NCBI GenBank assembly: GCA_023404675.1 | Contig: JAEYAW010000032.1 | Span: 92,686 to 156,685 of the forward strand | Length of the DNA: 64,000 bases | Source of the DNA: Pseudomonadota bacterium | GTDB lineage: Bacteria > Pseudomonadota > Alphaproteobacteria > Rhizobiales > Xanthobacteraceae | Reading direction: 5' to 3' | Part shown: in pieces, positions 25,224 to 34,387 of the stretch | Layout: each line of letters begins with the position of its first letter | Numbering within the stretch: the stretch's first letter is position 1 | Position numbers and translations under genes: made by a program | Notes under the pieces: generated by a model | Told to the model about the DNA's origin: nothing | The model's input: only the letters and a program-made list of their open reading frames with translations | The model's database searches: none

Positions 25224-26873
25224 ATGGCACAGGCGTTTCCGGTCACGCATGAGGTGTTCAACCAGTCGACGCCGTTCGAGGATGTCGATCTGTTCTCACT
25301 CGATCAGCCGCTGGTGGATGCCGTTCGCGCCAACGGCGGCGGCGACGCGCTGGCGGAGATCTCGGCCTTCGGCACGCATTGGGGCTCGGCCGCGATGGCC
25401 GAACGCGGCCGGCTGGCGAACGAGAATACACCCAAATTGAAACTGTTCGATCAGCGCGGGTTCCGGCGCGACACGGTTGAGTTTCATCCAGCCTATCACG
25501 AGTTGATGGCGCAGAGCGCACATGCCGGCCTGCACAACTCCACCTGGGCCTCCAGCGGCGCGCCGGCCGGCGCACCTGCCGAGGTGGTGCGCGCTGCTAA
25601 ATTTTTCATCGCGGCGCAGGTCGAGTCCGGACACCTGTGTCCGATCACGATGACGCGGGCCTCGGTTGCCGCGCTGGCGGTGGAGCCCGCCGTGCTGGCC
25701 CGCGTGATGCCCACCATCGCCACCCGCAGCTACGATCCATCCTTCGCGCCGTTCAGCGACAAGCGTGGCATGACGCTCGGCATGGGCATGACCGAGAAGC
25801 AGGGCGGCACCGACGTACGCTCCAACGCCACGCGCGCCGAGCGCGACGGCGAGGCCTATCGCATCACAGGCCACAAATGGTTCATGTCCGCTCCGATGTG
25901 CGACGCATTCCTTGTGCTCGCGCAGGCGCCCGACGGGCTGACCTGTTTCCTGATGCCGCGCTTCAAGCCGGATGGATCGGTCAACGAGATCCGCTTCCAG
26001 CGTCTCAAGGACAAGCTCGGCAACCGCTCCAACGCGTCATCCGAGGTCGAGTTTCTCGGCGCCTATGCCGAGCGCGTCGGCGAGGAAGGCAAGGGCATCC
26101 GCACCATCATCCAGATGGTGCAACTGACCCGGCAGGATTGCGCGATCTCGTCCGCCGGACTGATGCGCTCGGGCCTTGCGCATGCGCTGCATCACGCGCG
26201 GCATCGCAGCGTGTTTCAGAAGCGCCTCGCCGATCAGCCGCTGATGCAGGCGACGCTTGCCGACATGGCCCTGCACGTGGAGGCATCCACCGCGCTGGTG
26301 ATGCGGCTGTGCCGTTCGTTCGATCTCGCGCCGACCGATCCGCACGAGGCGGCGCGGATGCGGCTGCTCACGGCGGCGATCAAATACTGGGTGTGCAAGA
26401 ACGCGCCGCCGTTTCTGTACGAGGCGATGGAATGCCTTGGCGGCAACGGCTACGTGGAGGAGGGCATTCTTGCGCGCCACTATCGCGAGTCGCCGGTCAA
26501 TGCGATCTGGGAAGGCTCCGGCAATGTGATGTGCCTCGATGTGCTGCGCGCCTTGATGCGGGAATCGGACGCGGCCGTCGTGGTGATGCAGGCGCTGGCC
26601 GCCGAAACCAGGGGGCTTCCCGGCGTGGACGAGGCTATCGTGCTGATCTCCCGTGTGTTCCGCTCGCAGGATGGCGAACGCCACGCGCGCCTTGCGGTGG
26701 AGCGCCTCGCGCAGCTGGCGGCAACTGCCGCGCTCGCCGAGGTTCATTTCGGCAATGCCGAGCTGTTTGCCGCGACCCGCCTCGGCGACGCACCCCACGG
26801 GGGCTTTTATGGCGCGGCGCAGTTCTCCGATGCGCAGTCGCGCGCGCTGCTGGAGCGGGCGCTGCCTGTTTAG
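25224..26873 (+). CDS. AidB-like acyl-CoA dehydrogenase family protein
   Basis: The 549-residue protein follows AidB, a flavoprotein of the acyl-CoA dehydrogenase family that in E. coli binds DNA and protects it from alkylation. Seen are the AidB-type entry NQSTPFEDVDLFSLDQPL, the flavin segment GMTEKQGGTDVRSN, HKWFMSAPMCDAFLVLAQA and MECLGGNGYVEEGILARHYRESPVNAIWEGSGN. The ATG at 25224 follows GGAGGAC, and this fixes the start. It is convergent with ruvX with a four-base overlap of stops. Confidence 0.88.
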   Translation: MAQAFPVTHEVFNQSTPFEDVDLFSLDQPLVDAVRANGGGDALAEISAFGTHWGSAAMAERGRLANENTPKLKLFDQRGFRRDTVEFHPAYHELMAQSAHAGLHNSTWASSGAPAGAPAEVVRAAKFFIAAQVESGHLCPITMTRASVAALAVEPAVLARVMPTIATRSYDPSFAPFSDKRGMTLGMGMTEKQGGTDVRSNATRAERDGEAYRITGHKWFMSAPMCDAFLVLAQAPDGLTCFLMPRFKPDGSVNEIRFQRLKDKLGNRSNASSEVEFLGAYAERVGEEGKGIRTIIQMVQLTRQDCAISSAGLMRSGLAHALHHARHRSVFQKRLADQPLMQATLADMALHVEASTALVMRLCRSFDLAPTDPHEAARMRLLTAAIKYWVCKNAPPFLYEAMECLGGNGYVEEGILARHYRESPVNAIWEGSGNVMCLDVLRALMRESDAAVVVMQALAAETRGLPGVDEAIVLISRVFRSQDGERHARLAVERLAQLAATAALAEVHFGNAELFAATRLGDAPHGGFYGAAQFSDAQSRALLERALPV

Positions 26874-27355
26874 GCGGGGTCTTCCGCGAGCCGTGTCAGG
26901 CGGTCGAGCGCGCCCTGCAGGATAAAGATCGCCGCATGCTGGTCGATCACCTTGGCGCGGCGCGCGCGGCTGACATCGGCCGCGATCAGATCGCGCTCGA
27001 CGGCGACCGTGGACAGCCGCTCGTCCCAGAGTGCGATCGGGCACTCCGTCAGCCTGGAAAAATTGCGGGCGAAGGCGCGCGTCGATTGCGCGCGGGGTCC
27101 TTCGCTGCCGTCCATGTTGATCGGCAGGCCCAGCACGAAGCCCACGACACTGCGTTCGCCCGCCAGCGCCAGCAGCCGCGCGGCGTCCGCCGTGAACTGC
27201 TTGCGGGCCACGGTCTCTACGCCGGTCGCGAGCCGCCGGTCCGGATCGGAGACCGCCACCCCAATCGTCTTGGTGCCGAGATCGAGGCCGATCAGCGCGC
27301 CGCGTGGCGGCCAGTGACTTGCGGCTTCGACGAGGGGAAGGATGGGAGCGGGCAT
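26870..27355 (-). CDS. ruvX: Holliday junction resolvase-like RuvX/YqgF
   Basis: The 161-residue protein has an RNase H-like fold, with the first acidic motif ALIGLDLGTKTIGVAVSD, the segment VGFVLGLPINMDGSEGPRAQSTRAF and the closing DERLSTVAVERDL and DQHAAIFILQGALD motifs. YqgF proteins are linked to 16S rRNA 5' processing and to junction resolution. It overlaps the AidB-like gene's end by four bases in convergent orientation. Confidence 0.9.
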   Translation of the reverse strand: MPAPILPLVEAASHWPPRGALIGLDLGTKTIGVAVSDPDRRLATGVETVARKQFTADAARLLALAGERSVVGFVLGLPINMDGSEGPRAQSTRAFARNFSRLTECPIALWDERLSTVAVERDLIAADVSRARRAKVIDQHAAIFILQGALDRLTRLAEDPA

Positions 27356-27434
27356 GGCTTCCGTCTACCACGCCGGTTATTATGGGCGCAAAGCCAAGAT
27401 CAATTTGAAATCGGATGCTGCAAGGGAGGGCGCG

Positions 27435-27899
27435 ATGGCCGAAGCGATGCCGGATGCAGAGGACGTCCCGCCGCCGGACGGATTTCAGCGGCACTTCCGG
27501 CAAAGTCCTTTGACCGAGCCATGGGAGCCGCTGTTCAGCCGGGTCGAGGACGAGGCGGTGGTGATCGGTGTTCGCGTGCGCCGCGCCCACTGCAATGCCA
27601 AGGGCATCCTGCATGGCGGGTTCATCTCGGCGCTGGCCGACAACGCCATGGGACTGTCCTGCGCGCATCAACTGGGTGGGCAGAATCGCATCGTGACCGC
27701 CAGTCTTTCGGTGGATTTCCTCGGCAGCGCGACCATCGGGCAATGGATCGAGTTCAGAACCACATTCACGAAAACGGGGAGGACGCTGTGCTTTGCGCAG
27801 GCCTTCGTCACCGCAGACGGGCAGCCCTGCGCCCGTGCCAACGCCGTGTTTCATGTGAGCCCGATACGGGACGCCGGCGCCGAGGCCGCAAAGGTCTGA
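27435..27899 (+). CDS. PaaI-like hotdog-fold thioesterase
   Basis: The product belongs to the hotdog thioesterases: AKGILHGGFISALADNAMGLSC carries the HGG motif and the aspartate, followed by ASLSVDFLGSATIGQWIEF. I chose ATG 27435 (154 residues) because GGGAGGG precedes it; in-frame ATGs at 27342 and 27354 would overlap the ruvX start and lack a ribosome site. It is divergent from ruvX. The acyl-CoA substrate is unknown. Confidence 0.82.
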   Translation: MAEAMPDAEDVPPPDGFQRHFRQSPLTEPWEPLFSRVEDEAVVIGVRVRRAHCNAKGILHGGFISALADNAMGLSCAHQLGGQNRIVTASLSVDFLGSATIGQWIEFRTTFTKTGRTLCFAQAFVTADGQPCARANAVFHVSPIRDAGAEAAKV

Positions 27900-28040
27900 C
27901 GGCCACGGGCGTCCGGTCGCGCACGGAAGGCAGGCGGAGAGCGCATGGCGGTGGCCGCTTCGGTCTGCTAGGGTGAGAGCGCGTGGCAATGGCGCGGCGC
28001 ATTCCCCGACAAGCCAGTTCTCCATCTGAGAGGTGCGATC

Positions 28041-29117
28041 ATGTGGCCCGACCGCAGGCTCATCGATCTGTTGCGCATTGAATATCCCATCGTGCAGGCA
28101 CCCATGGCGGGTGTGATGGATGCCGACCTCGTCATTGCCGCATGCGAAGGCGGCGCGCTCGGCTCCTTGCCCTGTGCGATGATCTCCGCCGACAAGGCGC
28201 GCGAACAGGTCTCGATGATCCGCCAGCGCGTCAGCGCGCCGATCAATCTCAATTTCTTTTGCCACAAGGCCGTGCCCGCCGATGCCGGGCAGGAGGCGCG
28301 CTGGCGCAAGCGCCTCGGCAGCTATTATGCGGAATACGGCATCGATGCCGACGCGCCGGTCGCGGCTGCCAATCGCGCGCCGTTCGACGAGACGACTTGC
28401 GCGCTGGTGGAGGAGTTGAAGCCGGCAGTTGTCTCGTTCCATTTCGGCCTGCCGGAGCCGGCGCTGCTGGCGCGGGTGAAGGCGGCCGGCGCCGTGGTGC
28501 TCGCGTCGGCGACCATCGTCGAGGAGGCGGTCTGGCTTGAGGCCCACGGCGCGGACGTGGTGATCGCGCAGGGCGCCGAAGCCGGCGGCCATCGCAGCAT
28601 GTTCCTCACTGACGACGTGGCACGCCAGCCCGGCCTGTTCGCCCTTGTTCCGCAGGTCGTGGACGCGGTGAAGGTACCGGTGATCGCGGCGGGGGGTATT
28701 GCCGACGGGCGCGGCATCGCGGCGGCCTTTGCGCTCGGTGCGGCGGGTGTGCAGATCGGAACCGCCTATCTTCGTTCGCGCGAGGCAAAGGGCAGTGCGC
28801 CTGCGCGCGCCGCTCTGGCTGGGGCCGGTGATGTCTCCACCGTGATCACCAACGTGATGACAGGGCGGCCCGCGCGGGGCGTCGTCAACCGCCTGATGGC
28901 GGAAGTCGGCCCGATCAGCCCCGATGCTCCGGCTTTTCCCCACGCGGCGACGGCGCTCGCGCCCCTGAAGGGAGCGGCGGAGAAGCTGGGGCGGCCGGAT
29001 TTCACCAATCTGTGGGCCGGTCAGGCTGTGGCGCTGGCGGCGGAGCGGCCCGCCGCCGAACTGACCCGCGCACTGGCCTGCGCGGCGCAGGAGCGGTTTG
29101 CAGCGCTGACCCGCTGA
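28041..29117 (+). CDS. Nitronate monooxygenase family FMN protein
   Basis: These FMN-dependent TIM-barrel enzymes oxidise nitronates such as propionate 3-nitronate. The 358-residue protein has YPIVQAPMAGVMDADLVIAA, LGSLPCAMI, INLNFFCHK, QGAEAGGHRSM with the catalytic-type histidine, and the phosphate-binding VIAAGGIADGRGIAAAFALGAAGVQIGTAYL. The start at 28041 follows GAGAGGTGCGATC. It stands alone before the gat genes. Confidence 0.87.
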   Translation: MWPDRRLIDLLRIEYPIVQAPMAGVMDADLVIAACEGGALGSLPCAMISADKAREQVSMIRQRVSAPINLNFFCHKAVPADAGQEARWRKRLGSYYAEYGIDADAPVAAANRAPFDETTCALVEELKPAVVSFHFGLPEPALLARVKAAGAVVLASATIVEEAVWLEAHGADVVIAQGAEAGGHRSMFLTDDVARQPGLFALVPQVVDAVKVPVIAAGGIADGRGIAAAFALGAAGVQIGTAYLRSREAKGSAPARAALAGAGDVSTVITNVMTGRPARGVVNRLMAEVGPISPDAPAFPHAATALAPLKGAAEKLGRPDFTNLWAGQAVALAAERPAAELTRALACAAQERFAALTR

Positions 29118-29189
29118 GGCTCGGTTGCGGCGCGAAACCCAAAGCTGGTAAGAGAGCGCGTCGTCCTTCTTCGCCGGAGCCTTTTATAT

Positions 29190-29477
29190 ATGTCTGTCGA
29201 TGCCGCCACCGTGCGCCGGATCGCCCATCTCGCCCGCATCCGCGTCAGCGAGGACGAGGTGCCGCACCTCGAAGGCGAGCTCAATGCGATGCTGGCCTTC
29301 GTGGAGCAGCTCGGCGAGGTGAATGTCGAGGGCGTCGAGCCGATGACCTCCGTCACGCCGATGGAGATGAGGAAGCGCATTGACGTCGTCAACGACGGCG
29401 AGATCGTCGATCAGGTTCTCGCCAACGCCCCGGCCACCGAGTATCACTATTTTCTCGTGCCGAAGGTCGTCGAGTAG
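29190..29477 (+). CDS. gatC: Aspartyl/glutamyl-tRNA amidotransferase subunit C
   Basis: GatC is the small subunit that joins GatA and GatB in the amidotransferase that makes Gln-tRNA(Gln) and Asn-tRNA(Asn). The 95-residue protein begins MSVDAATVRRIAHLARI and has LNAMLAFVEQLGEVNVEGVEPM and a C-terminal YHYFLVPKVVE, all typical. It starts the series gatC-small protein-gatA. Confidence 0.95.
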   Translation: MSVDAATVRRIAHLARIRVSEDEVPHLEGELNAMLAFVEQLGEVNVEGVEPMTSVTPMEMRKRIDVVNDGEIVDQVLANAPATEYHYFLVPKVVE

Positions 29478-29499
29478 CGGGTGATCCGAGGGCAGCAAC

Positions 29500-29733
29500 A
29501 TGTGCATGTTGTGTGATGACGAGAAGGCCTATCAGGCCTACATGGATTATCTCGACGAGATGAAGCGTCAGGGTGTCGATGCCGACCCCGACAAGGCGAT
29601 GGACGCGCTCATTGACAAGCTCACCCGGGAAGCGGCCGAGCGCAACGACCCGCCTCCGTTTCCCGTGCGCGCTCCGGGCGCTTCCGCCAGCCGCCCCGCA
29701 TCTCCTTTCTCCTGCGATCCGATTGAGAAATGA
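29500..29733 (+). CDS. Small conserved CxxC protein between gatC and gatA
   Basis: The 77-residue acidic protein starts MCMLCDDEKAYQAYMDYLDEM, with a CxxC pair at residues 2 and 5, a helical middle and a proline-rich tail. The ATG is 22 bases after gatC and its stop overlaps the gatA start (ATGA, 29730-29733), so it is translated with the amidotransferase. I do not recognise the family; the position suggests a link with GatCAB or a metal or redox role. Confidence 0.65.
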   Translation: MCMLCDDEKAYQAYMDYLDEMKRQGVDADPDKAMDALIDKLTREAAERNDPPPFPVRAPGASASRPASPFSCDPIEK

Positions 29734-31205
29734 CCGATCTCACTGCACTGACGCTCGCCGAAGCTCGCGAGGGCCTCGCGGCCAAAACCTTCACGTCCGT
29801 TGAACTGACCGAAGCCCATCTCGCCGCCATCGAACGGGCGCGGGTGCTCAACGCCTACGTGCTGGAGACGGCCGAGCAGGCGCGCGCGATGGCGCTCGCC
29901 TCCGACGCCCGCCTCGCGAAGGGCGAGGCCGGGCCGCTGGAAGGCTTGCCGCTCGGCGTCAAGGATCTGTTCGCGACCAAAGGCGTGCGCACCACCGCGT
30001 GCTCCAAGATCATCGGCAATTTCGTGCCGCCCTACGAGTCCACCGTCACCAGCCAGCTGTGGCGCGACGGCGCGGTGATGCTGGGCAAGCTGAACAACGA
30101 CGAGTTCGCGATGGGATCGTCCAACGAAACCTCGGCGTTCGGTGACGTTGTCAATCCATGGCGGCGAGCCGGGTCGGAGACGAGGCTGGTGCCGGGCGGC
30201 TCGTCCGGAGGTTCGGCGTCGGCGGTGGCCGCACAGCTTTGCCTTGGCGCGACCGCGACCGACACCGGCGGGTCGATCCGCCAGCCCGCGGCCTTCACGG
30301 GCACGGTCGGTATCAAGCCGACCTATGGCCGCTGCTCGCGCTGGGGCATCGTCGCATTCGCGTCCTCGCTCGATCAAGCCGGCCCCATCGCGCGCACGGT
30401 GCGCGACTCGGCAATTCTGCTGCGCTCCATGGCAGGCCATGACCCGAAGGATACCACCTCGGTCGATATGCCGGTGCCGGACTACGAGGCCGCCATCGGC
30501 CGTTCGGTCAAGGGCATGCGGATCGGCATCCCGAAGGAATATCGCCTCGACGGCATGCCCGCCGAGATCGAGAAGCTCTGGACGCAGGGCGCGCAGTGGC
30601 TGAAAGCGGCGGGCGCCGAACTTGTCGAGGTCTCGTTGCCGCACACCAAATACGCGCTGCCGGCGTATTACATCGTCGCGCCGGCGGAAGCGTCGTCGAA
30701 CCTGGCGCGCTACGACGGCGTGCGTTACGGCGAGCGCGGGCAGGGGCGCAACATCGTCGAGATGTACGAGGACACGCGTGCGAAGGGATTTGGCGCGGAG
30801 GTCCGCCGCCGCATCATGATCGGCACCTACGTGCTGTCGGCAGGCTACTATGATGCGTATTATCTGCGCGCGCAGAAGGTCCGCACGCTGATCAAGAAGG
30901 ACTTCGAGGACTGCTTCGCCACCGGGATCCATGCGATGCTGACGCCCGCGACGCCTTCGGCCGCCTTTGGAATCGGCGAGAAGGGCGGCGCCGATCCGGT
31001 CGAGATGTATCTGAACGACATCTTCACGGTGACGGTGAACATGGCGGGCTTGCCGGGTATCGCGGTTCCGGCCGGGACCGACGGACAGGGGCTGCCGCTC
31101 GGTCTGCAACTGATCGGCCGCCCGTTCGACGAGGAAACCCTGTTCGCGCTCGGCGAGGTGATCGAGCAGGCGGCGGGTCGTTTCACGCCCCGGCGCTGGT
31201 GGTAG
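29730..31205 (+). CDS. gatA: Aspartyl/glutamyl-tRNA amidotransferase subunit A
   Basis: GatA is the amidase that releases ammonia from glutamine. The 491-residue protein has the amidase-signature Lys in LGVKDLFATKGV near residue 79 and the Ser-cisSer-Ser motif in PGGSSGGSASAVAAQL near 153-170, then DTGGSIRQPAAFTGTVGIKPTYGRCSR. Length is normal. It is coupled to the CxxC protein gene upstream. Confidence 0.96.
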   Translation: MTDLTALTLAEAREGLAAKTFTSVELTEAHLAAIERARVLNAYVLETAEQARAMALASDARLAKGEAGPLEGLPLGVKDLFATKGVRTTACSKIIGNFVPPYESTVTSQLWRDGAVMLGKLNNDEFAMGSSNETSAFGDVVNPWRRAGSETRLVPGGSSGGSASAVAAQLCLGATATDTGGSIRQPAAFTGTVGIKPTYGRCSRWGIVAFASSLDQAGPIARTVRDSAILLRSMAGHDPKDTTSVDMPVPDYEAAIGRSVKGMRIGIPKEYRLDGMPAEIEKLWTQGAQWLKAAGAELVEVSLPHTKYALPAYYIVAPAEASSNLARYDGVRYGERGQGRNIVEMYEDTRAKGFGAEVRRRIMIGTYVLSAGYYDAYYLRAQKVRTLIKKDFEDCFATGIHAMLTPATPSAAFGIGEKGGADPVEMYLNDIFTVTVNMAGLPGIAVPAGTDGQGLPLGLQLIGRPFDEETLFALGEVIEQAAGRFTPRRWW

Positions 31206-31420
31206 CGCCGCGTCACGGCGTCGCCGGCCGAAAACGCCTCGTGCGCGTGCCTTGCCCCGGCCATAAACCTTGCGTCAGGGTTTTTGTGAGCAAGTCCTCA
31301 CCGGGGCGACAAGCGCCGTTATCCACGAGCGGACCTCGTGATCGCGGGCGAAGGCGGGGCTTGTGTGCAAGCGTGGGTTCCCGCGGCCGCGGCTTCCCAA
31401 GGATTACGGGTGGGTGAGAT

Positions 31421-32812
31421 ATGGGTCGTGCGTACAAGAGCTGGCTTGTGGCGGCATCCGCCGCACTGGTGCTCGCGGGCTGCGCCACTGTCGTCTATAA
31501 CGAACCCGTCAACGTGCCGCTCAGCGGACATGGCCTTGCCGAACGTATCGGCATCAATTTCCAGGACGCCGACGTCGCGGAGAGCGCGGTGGTCGGCCTT
31601 GCCTTCTCGGGTGGCGGCACCCGCGCCGCGGCCTTCTCGTTCGGCGTGCTGGACGAGATGGAGCGCACGCCGGTTCGCGGCGCTTCGGCACCGATGATCG
31701 AACGCCTTGAATTTATCTCCGGCGTTTCCGGCGGATCGGTGACTGCCGCGTATTACGGACTGAGGAAGCGGGATGGGCTGCGCGATTTCCGCGAGCGCTT
31801 CCTGCTCCGCAATGCCGAGGAAAATCTCACGACCACGGTTTCGCTCGCCACGCTGTCGCGCGCACTCGGGGGCGGCGTGAACGACTCCACGGGTTTGACC
31901 CGCTGGCTCGATGCGAACCTGTTCAACGGTGCGACCTTCGAGGAATTCCGCCGGATCGGGCGTCCCCGCGTCTGGATCAACGCGTCGGACATCTACAACC
32001 GCACGCCGTTCATCTTCAGCGCCGAGACCTTCAACGCGATGTGCAGCGATCTCGGCTCTTACCCACTGGCGACCGCGGTGGCGGCGTCCGCCGCTGTGCC
32101 GATTGCGTTCGCGCCTGTCGTTATCAAGACGTACCCGGGCGAATGCAACAAGTCGCTGCCGTCATGGGTCACGCGCTCGCGCGACCGCGACGCGCCACCG
32201 ATGCTGCGTTCGTTCGCCGAGGCGCTGAGCCGCTATCACGATGGCGGGATTCCCTATGTAAAGCTGCTGGATGGCGGTCTGGTGGACAATTACGGTCTGT
32301 CCGGGTTTACAATTGCGAGACTGTCGTCGGATACGCCCTATGGCCCGATGTCGCCGCGGCAGGCTGTAAAAATGCGTCGGGCACTGTTTCTCGTGGTGGA
32401 TTCCAAGAAGGGTCTTGAGGGCGACTGGATCCGGACCGTGCAGGGACCGACCGGCGTTGAACTGGTTCAGGCCGCGGCCGATACGGCCATCGATGCCAGC
32501 GTTGGAGCGAGTTTCGTCGCCTTCGAGAAGACAATCAGCGACTGGCAGGGTGCGCTCACGCGGTGGCGCTGCGGTCTCTCGGCAGCCGAGCGGGCGCGCT
32601 ACGGCGCGCCGGCCAACTGGAACTGTCGCGACATCAAGTTCTTTGTCGGACGCCTCGGCTTTGATCAGCTCGAAAACGGTCGCGCGGCTTCGCTTGAAAA
32701 AGTCCCGACCCGTTTCAACCTGCCAGCCGATCAGGTCGATATGGTGATCGAGGCCGGGCGCGATGTGTTCCGGGCAAGCCCGGTGGTGAAAGCCTTCGCG
32801 GCGAGTTTGTGA
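31421..32812 (+). CDS. Patatin-like phospholipase lipoprotein
   Basis: The 463-residue protein has a lipoprotein signal (SWLVAASAALVLAGC, lipobox cysteine about residue 21) and a patatin domain. Visible are the oxyanion loop GLAFSGGGTRAAAFSFG, the serine elbow GVSGGS, and the aspartate in LLDGGLVDNYG. Such enzymes hydrolyse acyl esters of lipids in the envelope. It lies between gatA and gatB but with 215 and 55-base gaps, so it may have its own promoter. Confidence 0.86.
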   Translation: MGRAYKSWLVAASAALVLAGCATVVYNEPVNVPLSGHGLAERIGINFQDADVAESAVVGLAFSGGGTRAAAFSFGVLDEMERTPVRGASAPMIERLEFISGVSGGSVTAAYYGLRKRDGLRDFRERFLLRNAEENLTTTVSLATLSRALGGGVNDSTGLTRWLDANLFNGATFEEFRRIGRPRVWINASDIYNRTPFIFSAETFNAMCSDLGSYPLATAVAASAAVPIAFAPVVIKTYPGECNKSLPSWVTRSRDRDAPPMLRSFAEALSRYHDGGIPYVKLLDGGLVDNYGLSGFTIARLSSDTPYGPMSPRQAVKMRRALFLVVDSKKGLEGDWIRTVQGPTGVELVQAAADTAIDASVGASFVAFEKTISDWQGALTRWRCGLSAAERARYGAPANWNCRDIKFFVGRLGFDQLENGRAASLEKVPTRFNLPADQVDMVIEAGRDVFRASPVVKAFAASL

Positions 32813-32867
32813 AGGCCGGCGCGGAACCCGCTTCATTCCCGTCCCGTCCTGCGCTAAAAGCCGCTTC

Positions 32868-34352
32868 ATGAACGCACCTGTGAAATCCTCGGCGCTCCTT
32901 CGGGGCGCAACCGGCGACTGGGAAGTGGTGATCGGTCTGGAGATCCACGCCCAGGTCACGTCCAACGCCAAGCTGTTCTCCGGCGCCTCGACGGCTTTTG
33001 GCGGCGCGCCCAATGCGCACGTCTCGCTCGTCGATGCGGCGATGCCCGGCATGCTGCCGGTGATCAACGAGGAATGCGTTCGGCAGGCTGTGCGCACCGG
33101 CCTCGGTCTCAAGGCACAGATCAACCTGCGTTCGGTGTTCGACCGCAAGAACTATTTCTATCCTGATCTGCCGCAGGGCTATCAGATCAGCCAGTACAAG
33201 TCGCCGGTGGTGGGCGAGGGCGAGGTGCTGGTCGACCTGCCGGATGGCGGCGCGATCACCGTGGGCATCGAGCGTCTGCATCTGGAACAGGATGCCGGCA
33301 AGTTGCTGCACGATCAGCACCCGACGATGACGTTCGTCGATCTCAACCGCTCGGGCGTCGCGCTGATGGAGATCGTCTCCAAGCCGGATCTGCGCTCGTC
33401 CGAACAGGCCAAGGCGTTCGTTTCCAAGCTGCGCTCGATCCTGCGTTACCTGGGAACATGCGACGGCGACATGGAGAAGGGCAGCCTGCGCGCCGACGTC
33501 AACGTGTCAGTCCGCAAGCCCGGCGAGCCGTTCGGGACCCGGTGCGAGATCAAGAACGTCAACTCGATCCGTTTCATCGGTCAGGCGATCGACTATGAGG
33601 CGCGCCGGCAGATCGGCGTTCTCGAAGACGGCGGCGTGATCGATCAGGAGACGCGGCTGTTCGACGCCGGAAAGGGCGAGACCCGGTCCATGCGCTCGAA
33701 GGAAGAAGCGCATGACTACCGCTATTTCCCCGATCCAGATCTCCTTCCGCTGGAGTTCTCCCAGGATTTCGTGGACGGACTGAAGGCCGCGTTGCCGGAA
33801 CTTCCCGACGAGAAGAAGACGCGGTTCGTATCCGAGTTCGGCCTGTCTGACTACGACGCCGGAGTGCTGGTTGCCGAACGCGAGAGCGCCGACTTCTACG
33901 AAGCGGTCGTCGACGGCCTCTCGGATAAGGCGCGCGACGGCAAGCTGGCCGCGAACTGGGTGATCAATGAACTGTTCGGCCGCCTCAACAAGGAGGGGAA
34001 GGATGTCCTGTCCTCTCCGGTGAGTGCGGCGCAGCTTGCGGCGATCGTCGATCTGATCGGCGCGAAGGTCATCTCGGGCAAGATCGCCAAGGATCTGTTC
34101 GAGATCGTCTGGAGCGAGGGCGGCGATCCGCGCGCGCTCGTCGAGGAGCGCGGCCTGAAGCAGGTCACAGACATGGGCGCGATCGAAAAGGTCGTCGACG
34201 AGATTATCGCCGCCAATCCCGACAAGGTTGCTCAGGCCAAGGCGAAGCCGACAATGATCGGCTGGTTCGTCGGACAGGTGATGAAGTCGTCCGGCGGCAA
34301 GGCCAATCCGCAAGCGGTCAACGATCTCCTCAAGGCGAAGCTCGGCTTGTAA
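32868..34352 (+). CDS. gatB: Aspartyl/glutamyl-tRNA amidotransferase subunit B
   Basis: GatB phosphorylates the mischarged aminoacyl-tRNA and receives ammonia from GatA. The 494-residue protein has the family segments VVIGLEIHAQVTSNAKLFS, NYFYPDLPQGYQISQYKSP and DYRYFPDPDLLPLEF, and a C-terminal YqeY-like tail (GWFVGQVMKSSGGKANPQAVNDLL). It is separated from gatC/gatA by the patatin gene. Confidence 0.96.
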   Translation: MNAPVKSSALLRGATGDWEVVIGLEIHAQVTSNAKLFSGASTAFGGAPNAHVSLVDAAMPGMLPVINEECVRQAVRTGLGLKAQINLRSVFDRKNYFYPDLPQGYQISQYKSPVVGEGEVLVDLPDGGAITVGIERLHLEQDAGKLLHDQHPTMTFVDLNRSGVALMEIVSKPDLRSSEQAKAFVSKLRSILRYLGTCDGDMEKGSLRADVNVSVRKPGEPFGTRCEIKNVNSIRFIGQAIDYEARRQIGVLEDGGVIDQETRLFDAGKGETRSMRSKEEAHDYRYFPDPDLLPLEFSQDFVDGLKAALPELPDEKKTRFVSEFGLSDYDAGVLVAERESADFYEAVVDGLSDKARDGKLAANWVINELFGRLNKEGKDVLSSPVSAAQLAAIVDLIGAKVISGKIAKDLFEIVWSEGGDPRALVEERGLKQVTDMGAIEKVVDEIIAANPDKVAQAKAKPTMIGWFVGQVMKSSGGKANPQAVNDLLKAKLGL

Positions 34353-34359
34353 GTGGACG

Positions 34360-34387
34360 CTCCGCGCTGCCTTCGCGCGGCGCGGAG
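34360..34387 (+). terminator. GC-rich hairpin downstream of gatB
   Basis: Arms CTCCGCGC (34360-34367) and GCGCGGAG (34380-34387) are perfect complements, and inner bases can add about three pairs. No U-tract follows, so it may be a weak or factor-dependent terminator. It starts 8 bases after the gatB stop. Confidence 0.4.

Noticed and set aside
25637..27976. A 779-codon open frame on the plus strand
   Set aside because: It is frame-shifted relative to the AidB-like gene, and rich in Arg and Gly without any domain; the true frame has a ribosome site and clear motifs.
26037..28943. A 968-codon open frame on the minus strand
   Set aside because: It is antisense to the AidB-like, thioesterase and nitronate monooxygenase genes, and only partly overlaps ruvX in another frame. 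Its composition (rich in Arg, His, Gln, Asp) is the known mirror of high-GC coding DNA; no motif is seen.
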